Notes under the pieces: model-generated
Database searches by the model: none
What the model saw: the letters and a program-made list of their open reading frames with translations, nothing else
What the model was told of the DNA's origin: nothing
Made by a program: the position numbers and the translations under genes
Origin: Cryptomeria japonica
Taxonomy: Eukaryota; Streptophyta; Pinopsida; Cupressales; Cupressaceae
Direction of reading: 5' to 3'
Assembly: GCF_030272615.1 (NCBI RefSeq)
Contig: NC_081409.1
Coordinates: forward strand, 649,420,468 to 649,484,467
Length of the DNA stretch: 64,000 nucleotides
Part shown: positions 45,394 through 57,399 of the stretch, piece after piece
How the letters are laid out: each line of letters begins with the position of its first letter
Numbering within the stretch: the first letter of the stretch is position 1

Positions 45394-46277
45394 TGCAGGA
45401 GTATCCCCGGTTCATAGAAATCTTGCATCAACCAAAAATATTTTCATTCTGTTTTTCTTTTTGTTTGCAGTTTCAACTTTTCTTTGTGTGTGCACTGGTT
45501 TTGGCTCACCGGATCCTGTCGAGTTGGATTCTACTTCAAGACTTGATCATCTTTCTTATTTCCAAACCATATCGCATTTGGATCATTTTATGGCAAGATA
45601 TCGCTTTCGGTTTCCTTGACAGTTTCCTGTTACTGGTTGACAGTTTCTTGTTACCAGTTGCCTGGACCTATTTTTGGTGATCTACCAGAACACCTTCTGA
45701 ATCTTACGGAGCCTTCGACATTGATTCTGATGTTCCTTGGTGTGTGGCCGACCTTTTCTTGCATTCTACACTTCATTCTTTGGATTTTCAGGAGGAATCT
45801 CTTAGCAGAGGCTGACCTTGTTGACTTTACACGTTAGGTCTTGTTCTTTGGATTTTGATCCCTTTTTGGGCCGACTGGCTCCTTTGGATTGTATATATAA
45901 TTATAATTGCGCATTGGAATGGAATCAATCAAAGAATCAAGTAGCTAGGTTGAGCGTAGAAGATAGATCTTAAGATCATATATATAATTATAATTGCGCA
46001 TTGGAATGGAATCGATCGAAGAATCAAGTAGCTTGCCTGAGCGTAGAAGATAGATCTTAAGATTCAAGGTCCCGGTTGTGACCTATTCTGTATGTCCCAC
46101 CAGGCTTGTGAGCCGGTTATGGTGTAACCCGTTTGTTACGTGTTTGTTGTAATCAATTTTCATGAAATAAAACAATTTATTCTGCATTGCCTCTATCATA
46201 TCATTGTGTTTCCGTTGTGTTATTCTTGCTGACCGGTCCGGATTGATCTCTTTGAGGTCCCTCCTAACCGGTGATTG
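45394..46277 (+). mobile_element. 3' LTR of the plus-strand chromovirus, with an internal duplication
   Basis: Starts TGCAGGAGTATCCCC and ends CCGGTGATTGC, where the family end is CTGCA. An 87-bp tandem duplication (45894-45980, 45981-46067) makes it longer than its relatives. Open frames at 45386-45837 within it are chance. At 46277 it is joined to coding DNA of a minus-strand copy of the same family. Confidence 0.82.
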
Positions 46278-48310
46278 CTTCAATACCCCATGCTCATTTT
46301 CGATCCAAACATCTTCCTTATCTACCAACCTCTTCTTTAGCTCCTCTGGTCCTCAACCTGCTTCTCTAACCTCTGACTCTCTGTCTTTCTTCCTTTGCTA
46401 CAAATCTGCACATTGTATTTGTCTATTGCTCTCTTTCTTCTGCAACTCTAATTTGTTTCTGCCAGAAGACTTCATCCGGTTTCTCACCATAAGTTCTCTA
46501 TCATCCGGTTCTATCTGTCCATCAGGTTTATTTATCAAATCTTTCTGCAAACTCGTGTCACCTTCCAGCATTACCTCTGCAACCGGTTTCTCAGTACTGC
46601 AACCTTTTTCAAGACTCATATTATTCACCTCCTTCTCTTTCTCCTTCAAATAAGTCAATGTAAACTTCTACCCATCCTTCTCAATAGTGACTAGGTTTCT
46701 TCTACAGTCATAAATAGCTCCTCTATCAAATTGCCAAGGTCTTCCCAACAAGTCATGACAAGCACTCATAGATACAACATCACAAAAAACTTCATCTCTA
46801 AAAGGCCCAATATTGAAATTCACCAAACACTATTCCTTTATTTCTATCTTTTGAACATCTTGTCATCAACTTACCTTGTAAGGAAAAGAATGCTCAAGCC
46901 TTTTCAATCCAAGCTTCACTACCATCTCTTCAGATACCAAATTGTCAGTACTTCCACTGTCCATAATAACCTTGCAAAACTTACCACTCAATTTGCACAC
47001 AGTCCGAAAAACTCTTTCTCAAAGGAGGTCCGGTATCCTCACTGCTCTCCTCCATCATGACTCTTCTTATAAGGAATTCTCCTTGCTCTAGTATACAGTC
47101 AAGTCTAGTAACTTCACTTTCCGATTCCTCATTTGCCACACAACTTTTTTCCATTCCCTGCTTACATTCTTAAAATCTATGTCCGGTTTCTCCACACTTG
47201 AAACATTTGCCAGGAAATTCTTTATCGGCATTGCCAATACCTTTCCTTTATGTTTTTTGTTTCTTTTCTTTACTTCACTTAGGTTTTGATTCCTCCTCAA
47301 CATTTTGCTTCTCTGTACTCATTTGTCCCTTGAATCTCTCCTTTCCTCTATTCGGTTGTCTTCTTCTCATCTTCTCCTCATCCTCCAAAGCATACAAGTA
47401 AGCTTCTTACACTGTGGAAACCTTCAACATACTCATCTCATCTTGAATGTTAAATGCAAGTTCATTTATGTACCTCGCCACCTTTTCTCTATCCATCTCT
47501 CTATGTCCAGATCTAATCATCACCTTGTAGAATGCCTCAGAGTACTCTTTCATAGTCATGTTTCTCTATTTCAGGTTCTGCAACTTCTTGAACAATTCCA
47601 TCTTATAGTCTCCTGGTATGAACTTGGCCTTCAATCTTGCAGCCATTTGTCTCCACCGAGTGATTTTCATTTCACCATTCTCCACTCTATCTTTCTGCAA
47701 TTCTTTCCAGAATAAGGCAGCATGCCCTTTCAACTTAGTATGTGCCAACAAGACTCTTTGCGGGTCCTTGACATCCTTGAACTCAAAGTAGTCGTCCAAC
47801 TCTCCAATCCAATCGATCAGATCCTCTGGGTTCAGCGTTCTAGAAAAGTTTGAAACTTCCACTTTATGAACTTTGCTCGCTTGTGCCACTGCTCTCAAGA
47901 ATCTTTCCTCTCTTCCATCTTCCGGTTCTTCAGCTTCTTCTGCTTCAAGCTCTTCACTGACTTCTTCATACTCATCCTTAGATTCAGGGTTCCTCCACAA
48001 ACTAGCCAATACGTTTCGTATTTCGTTCCTCACTTCATTCTTGAAGTCCTCCATCATCTGCTTTACCCTCCGAGGGTTTGTCCTTCTAGGCGGCATCTCC
48101 TCTTCCGCTCTGGTGAACTACCTCAACTCGGCGATCTGACTACCGATTTCAGTTGCCTCTCCTCGGTGATCTATTGAACACATGCGCAACCTACCTCCAA
48201 TCGGCAATCTATTGAACACACACGCAACCTGCCTCCAATCGGCAATCTGTCCACCCAAAGGAACACCTCAAGGTTCGCAAACAACTCTTCCACTAACCGG
48301 TTCATAACCA
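46278..48310 (-). pseudogene. Minus-strand chromovirus gag and start of pol, decayed
   Basis: Gag (48096-47566) has an Arg-rich start (PPRRTNPRRVKQMMEDF), DLIDWIGELDDYFEFKDV, LKGHAALFWKEL and AKFIPGDYKMELF. After a frameshift come MTMKEYSEAFYKVMIRSG and an RRRQPNRGKE stretch, then a knuckle FKCGETGHRF with a stop before the last Cys (about 47180). Protease and linker (47080-46278) are riddled with stops; WIENEHGVLKQ is still readable at about 46300. RT onward is missing, cut by the junction at 46277. 48136-48260 is leader with a tandem GCCTCCAATCGGCAATCT repeat. Confidence 0.82.
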
Positions 48311-48322
48311 GCTCTAATACCA
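48311..48322 (-). other. Primer binding site
   Basis: TGGTATTAGAGC on the minus strand, 5 nt inside the LTR end at 48328. Confidence 0.75.
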
Positions 48323-48327
48323 CTTAA

Positions 48328-49141
48328 TGCAGCCATAACCGATGAAACCCTCAAAAGAGAATTGACAGACTTTGCAGCAAGAGTAACACAACGAAAGCAA
48401 CAAGAAAACATAACAAGATTATAGAAGATCATATTATTACCTTAGAATTTTCGGTAACCAAACAGTTATCATCATATAATCATCTCAAAACATCTGTTAG
48501 TTAGCCAGTTACATGCAGGCTTCAAGACAGATACAATCCAACCGGGACTCTAAGAATCAACCAGATGACTAAATGTGAATCGCAATCCTTATACTCAATT
48601 CTAATTCCTCTACCCCTACAAATGATTACATAATGCTATATAAATACCCTCCGGAACATATCTGGGTCGGCCTCATAAGATTACATTTACCAATGCTGGA
48701 AAATGAAACGTGTAACTAGGTCAGCCCTAAGAATTAAAGAAATCCTTCAGGAAAATAACAACCAAGAAGTGCGGTTCAGCAAGAAGGTCGGCCACACGCC
48801 AAAGAACATTGCACAAGACCCAAAATAGATCCACATGCCAAGAACAGCTGCAGTAATGAAGGAAAGTTAACTGGTAAGCACAAGAATGGTCTCGGAACCC
48901 AAAAACAGTCAACCAAGAGCGATAACTGACTGGAAAAGAATCCAAATGGACTGAAAATCTGGAATTAAGCACATGAACCAGCCTAGAAACTGAAAATAGG
49001 ATCTGCAAAGAAAAGAAAGCAACTACTGATACCAACCGGTAAGAACACATAAAACTGCATACTGAACTAAACCAAAACTAAACTGAAAGGAAATATTTTT
49101 GGTTAATGCAAGATTGCTCAGAGATCGGGGATGCTCCTGCA
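48328..49141 (-). mobile_element. 5' LTR of the minus-strand chromovirus, 814 bp
   Basis: Starts TGCAGGAGCATCCCCG at 49141 and ends GGCTGCA at 48328, so TGCAG/CTGCA is the terminal inverted repeat. It aligns with the LTRs at 2520-3265 and 45394-46277. It appears to be inserted in, or joined to, an older LTR whose 5' part lies at 49150-49625. Confidence 0.8.
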
Positions 49142-49149
49142 TCGGGATG

Positions 49150-49625
49150 AAATGTCACCTCGATGCTCAATGAACACTTGATGATGGATACTTGTGATGA
49201 AAAGATGTAGATGTAAAAATGAACAAGAAGAATGATCTTGTATAGGGTCCTCAAGGTATTTCCCTAATTAGGCCACCCTGCAACGGTCAAATTAAGATAT
49301 TGTGATCTAAAACCAACAAGCAGTAAAAATGTGCATTGGGATATTCAAATTTGGGCCTGGTTTGGGAGGACAAGTGCACCCCGGGCACTACTTTCCTAGG
49401 ACAAGGGCGTTGCAGGTGCCATTGTCTACCCAAAACACAATGAACAAGCCAGGGATATGGTGCACATAGCCCAACACAAAGGTTTAGACCACCATGTGAA
49501 TAGATGACATCAGTTTTGAGGTAAAAGGTTGGAAATAGACTTGGATGAGAACAAAAATGGTCACACTAAGGCAAGGGCACAAAAGGTAGTGTAAATTGTA
49601 CAGGGTTACAATTTATGATGCTACA
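49150..49625 (-). mobile_element. Truncated LTR, distant relative of the Tat/Ogre-like LTR family
   Basis: On the minus strand it begins TGTAGCATCATAAATTGTAA at 49625, followed by CTTTTGTGCCCTTGCC. The families at 19836, 54046 and 63736 begin TGTAGCGTCGTAAAATT or TGTAACATCCTAAATTT, with related text. Its lower part is lost at the chromovirus LTR. Confidence 0.5.
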
Positions 49626-52600
49626 CATTCATGTTAAGCACCCTTAATATATTTTGTGGGAGCTATAAAAATAGAATCAAAGACATTTCATCTACTTCAA
49701 AATTTAATGATGATTTCTTGTTTCTAAGAATTTTATGTTGAATCCCAATCCATCTACATTTCACATCTTCTCCTATTGGCTTGAATCTGAACCTCACGAT
49801 AACAAATGACATATTGAGTCTCAAATCCATGTTTTATGCTTAAAGTTAGTGACCTTGATATGATTTGATTGAAATATTAACTCCCATTTAGGTCAAGGAT
49901 CTTCAAGAATTTTTTGAAGAACATTATGTAAACATGATAGATACAAGTCAAGGAAATTAATTCTTGGGTGTCATATTCATGGTTGTGGAGGAAGTAGTTG
50001 ATGAGTTAAATGAAAATTTATTGGTGCCCATGCTAACAGTGAAAGTTTTGAAGGATGATCTTCCCCTATTTTGTATAGAAATTTAGTCCAAGGAAACATT
50101 ATGTTGTGCCAAGAACCATAACCCTTTTTTTAAGTATATTGTTGTACAACAAATTTAATGAAACATGTCCTATAGTGTTATGTTAGTTTAAGTAGTGTCA
50201 TTACCTAGCTAGTTAATTGCTAACACTTTCTAGATTGACCTATTCACACATAATATTAAGTACACTAAGGTATTTTATGATTTGTCTCACCTCATGTGTG
50301 CTCACTTTGTGAGACACCTTAAAACATACTTTCCACTCACTCGAACACTTTTCAAGTGAGTTGACAAGTGTCTCATCCTTGAAGGGATAGTTAGTCGTGT
50401 CCAACTTGCCAACCTCCACTTGCTTGCCTATGTATGCAAGCCTCTATGTATATTTATACATAACTCTTTCATAATATCATCATTTTGGATTTTGCTAAAA
50501 AAAAGAACACTACTTTTTGAAAAAGTTAATGTTTTGACATTCCTTACATAATAGACCTTGATGCATTATAAAAAGCACTAAGTTATAAAGTGCCAAAAAT
50601 TAGGGGGTCACCTAATTTGAATAAAGGGAGTGTCTTGACTCGTGCCTTTGAGCAGTTTTGTGAGTTGTGCCATGAATAGTTTCATATTTCCCATACTATT
50701 ATTCCTCTTGAAAGTTTGTCTTGAGTCATGTCTTTGAACACTTTCATGAATTCACACCTTTAAGAACTTCCACACCTTACTGATCACTATATGGAGATGA
50801 AAATGTTTCTTATGGCATGCATTGCAGTCTCATCATCACTACATATGGCGATGGACAATATATTATATATGAAATGCATTTTGATCTCATCGCCTATTAC
50901 TACATATGAATCCATAAATGCTTCACAAAAAGCATCAATGATTCCTTACAACAAGCTATGCATACTAGTTTTAAGCACTGCAAGTTTGAAACTAGTATGA
51001 CAACATTTAGTCTTTGGATCATATGAAATATTTAAAGACATTCATATTACTTCCTACATATCTAAAATGGGAAGTCATCTTGCACACATTTGTGGTCTTG
51101 TTTAGCAAGTGTGGATCATATTTAGTATCCAATGTCAAGCATCTACCAACATTACAAGAATCACATTATGAGGGCACTATATAGTCTCTCATTTCTCTCC
51201 TAGGGGGAGAACATTCATTGCACATTGTGATTAGAAGTAGTCCCTGGCGGCTCCTCGTCAATCATTGTATCACTTATCTTCTTCACTTGTACATTTCTCT
51301 TATGGAGATGATTTTCATTCACATTGGGTTTTCTCCTTCTCTTCTTTATGATAAATTTGTACATGATTACCTAACATGGCCTACTAGTCAAGACTCATCA
51401 TCATGCATATATTACTCGCTAAGTTGCACTTAAGGAGGTTTTTCATGTAAATAATGTCATTATGTAACTATTAAATTGTTAATGCTTTATAGATTGGCTT
51501 ATTCAAAATAAGCTAAATTTTATTTAGGTATTTTAGATACTTGTTAACACTATGTGAGACACCTATTCATACACACTTTTCACTCACTAGAGCACTTGTC
51601 AAGTGAGTTAACAAATGTTGCATATTTGGAAGGAAAATCAGTTGTGTTCGTCTTGCCTACCTACACTTTCTTGCCTATATATGCAAGCTTATTTTGCATA
51701 TTCAAACCAAATTTTTGATATTATTCATTTGGCTTTTGTATGGTCATGGTTTGTGGATGTTTGGTGTTTTCTTGTAGATCTTGGCAAGTCACAACATGTT
51801 CGTAATTTCAAAAAAGGAAGAATTTAGATTAAATTTAATTTGGAAAACCCAAGCTATTAAACAATTAACTTCATTGACTAAACTTCATAAGATGTTGTAA
51901 TTTTATGAGGTTGTGTACAGTCAATAAAATTTGTTTTCCATGGATTTGTAGAAGATTAAATTTAAGTTATTCAAGGCTGTTCTATATGGTATATTCCTCT
52001 TCATTCATAGGGGTTGGAAAAATTAAAGGTGTTGGAGCTACTTATAACAAATTCTACTTTGTTAGTAAAATAGCATATTGTGTTATATTTTTTATGGTTT
52101 TTCCAAACTAGATCATGATATTCTAAGATCATATCTTTAAAATCATCTAAAGTGAGGTAAGTCACTTATGATCTTTTGTATATCAAACCTCCACATAAAA
52201 TATGGTGATTATATGTGCTTGCATTATTTGATAGTTTGTCCTATAAATTGAATCATCTTAGGCTCGTGATTTTGTGACAACCCTATTGATTTATTTGTTT
52301 CAAATATATTAAATATTGTCTGTAAGATAACATAAACTTACTCTAAACTCTCTTTTCCCTTATATATATATATATATATATATATCTAATTGCTTGCAAC
52401 AATGAATCTATATTATATTTTCTAGAAGTTCCCACATAACCCCTTGAGTGCAACAAAACTCTCTAACCTTTGAAGGAAACTAAGTATTCCTTAACACATT
52501 TCCCAATCCTTCCTGGGTGATTTCCCCATTTTAAAGAGGAACACATCACCCCATTTTAAAGAGGAACTATACCAATCATGTTGTCTTTTTATTTACATCT

Positions 52601-54040
52601 ACAACAAGTAAACCACATTGGTATTCCAAACATGTCATATGATAGTATTAGGATGAGTTTTTGTTGAGCTTGAGGTCAAGTCTCCAATGAAACGGAGAGG
52701 TAAACCTCACCCAACACCTAAAAAATTCTTTGACATTTCCAACTCTATTTTCATCATAATTTATTTATTGGCCGCTACATCAATATAATTAACTACTTTT
52801 ATTTCTTTCTAGACCTATGGGACAATTTTGGGAATCTAAAAGTATTCACTTAATATTTAGAAAAAGACAACACTCTACATAATGAGTTCTTGACTTTTTT
52901 TTTTAATTAAGTTGACAAGTTATACATAGATTTCAAATTCTTTACACAAAGAAAGTTATCAATCAATTTAAACATTTGTATGCCAATGACATGGAAGGAG
53001 CAAAGAAAACTATTTAACTCACTTACCATTAGTAATATGCATACCTTTCAAAGGATTTTCTTCAATAGCTACTTCTTCAAGATAGTTTTTGTTTACTATA
53101 AAGGAGAGGAAATAGAGATTATTTCTTATTTACGATATTTCTATTCTAAATTATATATTATGTTTTATTTTATTGTTTGATAAATTTAATGACTTTCTAA
53201 GAATATATCAACTTGTCATACTCTTTATCAATAATAAGCGTAGACATATAAAAAATTTGTAGACTACTTTTAACTATCGTTACTTTTATTCTTTCTACCT
53301 TGACCCAAGTATCCATAGGACATCAAATCCAAAAGAGAAGAAAAGTGCATAACTTACCTTTTCCTCTCTCATTAAATGTTAATTAACCTAGATTTATGTA
53401 AAGGATACTCTATGTGTCCAATTTATAACTCTCAACAAAGCAATATCCATGCACATATCATAATATGGTGATAGATGGACAATATGCCTCACTTGAATTG
53501 CATCTAATAAGGCCCAATTTTCATCTATTAGGTTGAGTGATTGCATATTACGAGTTATTGATTCCATGGACACTCATATATCTCAACCTTAGTCTAAATT
53601 AATAAAAAAATAGACCATTAATAAACAATAATATGATTAAAAATCAATTTAAAGCAATGAGAAAATTAAAAATAAAACTAGTAGGTGGATTATCCTACAA
53701 TAGTGTGTCCCATATTTTTCCATAAGTGAAATATTGAAGTCAACATTTTAAATCAAATTTTAACTTAATTTTAACTTCCTCTCAATTATAAGAAATAGAC
53801 CATTAAGATTTGACAAAGTGAACAATTAAGATTTTAGAAAAAAAATTCGATATTAGAAAACATCGTCTCAATTTTTAAACATTTTTGAATAGATTTTTTT
53901 TAATACATTAAAGCATATATTCCTTAACACATACTTTGTTTAAGAAATATTTATTCCAACATGCATACTTCTTTTAGAAATAGTTTATTGCCAAATTCAT
54001 ATTTTCCTAGAAATAGGTAATTTCATAAGCATAGACCATT
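49626..54040. other. MADS intron 1, no gene; one decayed direct-repeat pair
   Basis: Two diverged segments, about 50180-50470 and 51445-51710, share TGTCATTA, AGATTG(A/G)C(C/T)TATTCA, GTGAGACACCT, CACTCAC and CAAGTGAGTT(G/A)ACAA in order, and may be LTRs of an old element. A (TA)n run lies at 52361-52386 and a 24-bp CCCCATTTTAAAGAGGAAC duplication at 52529-52570. No coding frame with a recognisable domain was seen. Confidence 0.4.
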
Positions 54041-54045
54041 AGTAC

Positions 54046-55226
54046 TGTAGCGTCGTAAAATTGCGACACTTGCAATTTCGACTACATTTGGGTCTTCACG
54101 ATGGCGACGCAACGTTGAACCTGAATGGAGACCCCGAAACCTATTTACGACATCAAAAACTGCATCTTTCTGCACCTTGGCCTGATCCTCCTTGCACCCT
54201 GCTGTCCCGGGAGGTGGGACCATGGCGCCCAGCGCCCTAGTCCCTGGCCCTATTTTGGGCCCAGTCTCTTGTTGGGCATCGGGTCTTCAAGTTTGCAATT
54301 CGGAAAATAATGTTCCTAGGTCGGCCTAAGGTCGGAAAAATCAGTCTCCTAACCCTAATTGACAAGTATATAAACTACATTTCCCCTCCCAGAGAGGAGG
54401 AAAAACATATGTGCGCAAGAGGCGGAAGCGATAGGCAAACATTCAAACATTCAAACATTCAATCATTCCTTCAAGCAATTGAGCATTCTAGGTCTCCATT
54501 CAAGGCTAGGTGTTGCATTCAAGACAAGGATTCAACCATTGAAGAGGAGATCACCTACAACATACAACATCATTACACCTTCGCATGTAAGAATACAAAC
54601 ATTCTTACAACAAGGTATCAGTACTTGATTACATTACAAACATTTACATTTACAGCATTCTCATTTCTTGGTTAATTCCAAAACCGGGGTTTGACCTAAA
54701 GGCAAACCCCTAATCCCTAACCCCCCAATCGTCTTCTCTTTTCTGTGTGTAGGTTGCAGGTACGCGACTGTAATTGAAGATCTGGAATCCTTGTGTAGAG
54801 ACGAACAGATCCCCCTTCGTTTCACGGATTTTTCGGAGGACCGTGTGCACTCCGAGCACCATCGTCCCGTCAACTTTCGCTCAAATTTGTAGGACAACAT
54901 CGTCTCGACATTTTACTGCTAATTTCAGGTCCGCAGCTTCATCCCGTGTCTCTATCTCCGTCTACAAGCGAATCTTTCCTACTTTTACATACACTCCTAG
55001 TTCAATCCTTCTATCTACATTCTTTACAAAAGAGGGTATCCTTGCTGTCTCAACCCTTGAAACTCATTTAGAATTCAATCTTGCATTATGTGGGATTGGA
55101 TCTTGTGAGTTTCAACCCCTCTTTTGAATGTAAAGTCTCTCCTAAGTGAAAACCGTCAATCCTAGTGACCTCCTTTCTCTCTCCTTGGAGTGGGGGAACA
55201 CCTAGGGTTTGATTTTCCACTTTACA
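54046..55226 (+). mobile_element. Solo LTR (Tat/Ogre-like family) with target duplication
   Basis: Starts TGTAGCGTCGTAAAATTGCG, ends CCACTTTACA, 1181 bp, and aligns end to end with the LTR at 19836-21020. Flanks are AGTAC at 54041-54045 and AGTAC at 55227-55231, a perfect 5-bp target duplication. A solo LTR forms when the two LTRs of an element recombine and delete the interior. It lies antisense in MADS intron 1. Open frames within it are LTR noise. Confidence 0.95.
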
Positions 55227-55231
55227 AGTAC

Positions 55232-56202
55232 ACATATCTAGGGGATGTATATCTTATTATAATTTTAGTTCCATTTTTTTAAGGCATTAAAAAAATAAAT
55301 TTAGGAATAGTAAAAACATATGTTCACTTAAAAATAGAAAATAAAATAAAATATATTAAAAATTTACTATTTGGAAATCTTAGGTAGACGGTTAGAATTC
55401 TACAAAACCTAATGTAAAGGTGTCTCTATTTGATGGCTTGACCCTTGCTTTGAAACAAAAATTTATTTTGAAACTCTACGAGGACAAAAAAAACTTTAAA
55501 ATATTACAAAATTAGTTTTTCAATATTTTCTAGTTTGACCATCTCAATAGCATCCAAAATCTTGACCTATTTTTTATCATGAGACCCATTTGAAGAGGTT
55601 TGAATAAATAGAAATAAGTACCCAAATTGAGGAGTTACATATGACATGTTATGAAAGGTATAAGACCATCTTCTAAAAATAGCCTAAAAGATTAGGGCAA
55701 ACTTGAGCATTAGAATTTGTGTCATTTTAAGGCCATGAATTTGGTGTCTAGTTTTGAAAACCATTCCTTGTTTGTGGTTTGATATTTACCTATAAATTGA
55801 GTGCTTGGTATGGAGTGTACATAGTTGATTTGGAAGTATCATTATTCTATTACTATTACTCTAAAGTTGTATGTTGGTGATATATCTATAAGGGAATGTC
55901 CCTCTGAATGCATTGTAACCTTCATTGTCCATCCCTCATTGAAATACCAACTCTCTTTATGACTAGTCCATCTTCAATATGAATGTGGCTATTCTCCAAT
56001 GCCCCTGAATCACAATATAAATGTTTAAATATAATCCACATATCATAATTTTCAATAATTTGAACTGTTAACTACCATAGAACAACCTAAAGAAATATTT
56101 TTATATTGGATAGTGTGCATACTCTCCACATTATTGAAATAGTAACTCCATAGAGATCCAATGCATCCAAACAATAACATGCACCTCTTTAATTTGATTT
56201 CT
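55232..56202. other. MADS intron 1, no gene seen
   Basis: AT-rich unique-looking DNA between the solo LTR and the Copia fragment; no motif recognised. Confidence 0.4.
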
Positions 56203-57089
56203 TCATACTTGCCTTTTTTTCAAACAAAACTCCAATGAAACAGTCAAATATTGCACAATCGGAACCAAGTTGAAACAACCCCTTGAAGTGCCCTTCCTGT
56301 TAACTATACTACCTACCCAATATGCATCAAGCTTCACTCCATCGTGCTGAATATACCTTAGCCCATAATCAATTGTGCCTCGGAGATACCTCAAAACATG
56401 CTTCGCAGCTACCTAACGCACACATAAAAATTAGGTTCCACTATAAATTAATTGAGTGAATTCACTACAAAACAAATGTTTGGCCTAGTGTTGACCAAAT
56501 ACACGAGAGAGCCTATCAACTGTCTGTATAAGGTTGGGTTCACCGCCTCTAATTTGGAAGCATCAATCTTCTTCCAGTTGGTCACAAGTGGCATGGACAT
56601 GGGCTTACAGTTTTCCATCCTAAATCGCTTCAAGATATCAATTGTATACTTCCCATGTCCAAGGAAGATTTCTCCCTCTTTTTGCCACAACTCCAATCCC
56701 AGAAAGTAGTGCATCAAACCCAAGTCCTTCATCTCAAACTCTCTTGCAAGATCCCACTTGCAATGTGCTATGAGTTCTTCTGATCTTGTAAGAAACAAGT
56801 CATCAACATATAACACCAATATGAGAAGCTCGCCTTTCACGTGAACATGGTACAGGTTTGGATCAGCATCACTCTTGGTGAAGCCCACACTTTGCAAGTA
56901 ACCATCAATACGTGCATACCATGCCCTTGGAGCATGCCTGAGCCCATACAATGCTCTCTTCAACCTGCACACATGAGAATCCCTCCCATACACTTCAAAA
57001 CCCTCTGGTTGTTCTATGTAACTTGGACAACACGTGAAAGAACTTTTGTTTGGCAATTTAAGGAACAAAAATTGTGGTATGTAGTGCAA
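56203..57089 (-). pseudogene. Ty1/Copia reverse transcriptase fragment and RNase H start
   Basis: The frame 57089-56448 shows YIEQPEGFEVYG, VCRLKRALYGLRHAPRAWYA, LILVLYVDDLFLT (catalytic YVDD intact), GLMHYFLGLELWQ and LYRQLIGSLVYLVNTRPNI, the C-terminal half of Copia RT. After a stop, 56394-56203 continues MRYLRGTIDYGLRYI, then DAYWVGSIVNRKGTS, where YTDSDWAGS is usual, so the RNase H start has lost its Asp pair. The upstream fingers, integrase and gag are absent, and the first about 20 residues are unrelated. It is a dead fragment 1.7 kb from MADS exon 1 in the sense orientation. Confidence 0.9.
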
Positions 57090-57399
57090 CAGACTGCAGA
57101 TATTAAATGCAGCAATTAATAAATATTAAGACATAACCGATAGAAATTATAAAAAATTGCATGACGCAATTGGATTCCTTCACCTATATCTTCACTAACA
57201 ATCTACTGACATCCACACAAAACAATTTACTGGCCCACACACCAAAAAAATCTGATATCATGATTTGTTCTCACGACACAAGCTTGTCAAGATGCCCAGG
57301 TACAAGATAGACATATAAAAATAATGGGAAAAGAAGAAGGATAAATCTAAGCATGTTAATATGAGACATAACATATAAAGGAACTATAAAAGAATACGT

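Noticed and set aside
45386-45837. Open frames with hydrophobic stretches
   Set aside because: Lie wholly within the chromovirus LTR and are not kept in the related LTRs.
49681-50160. Weakly protein-like text on the plus strand near 49980-50090
   Set aside because: Broken by stops, no motif and no splice support.
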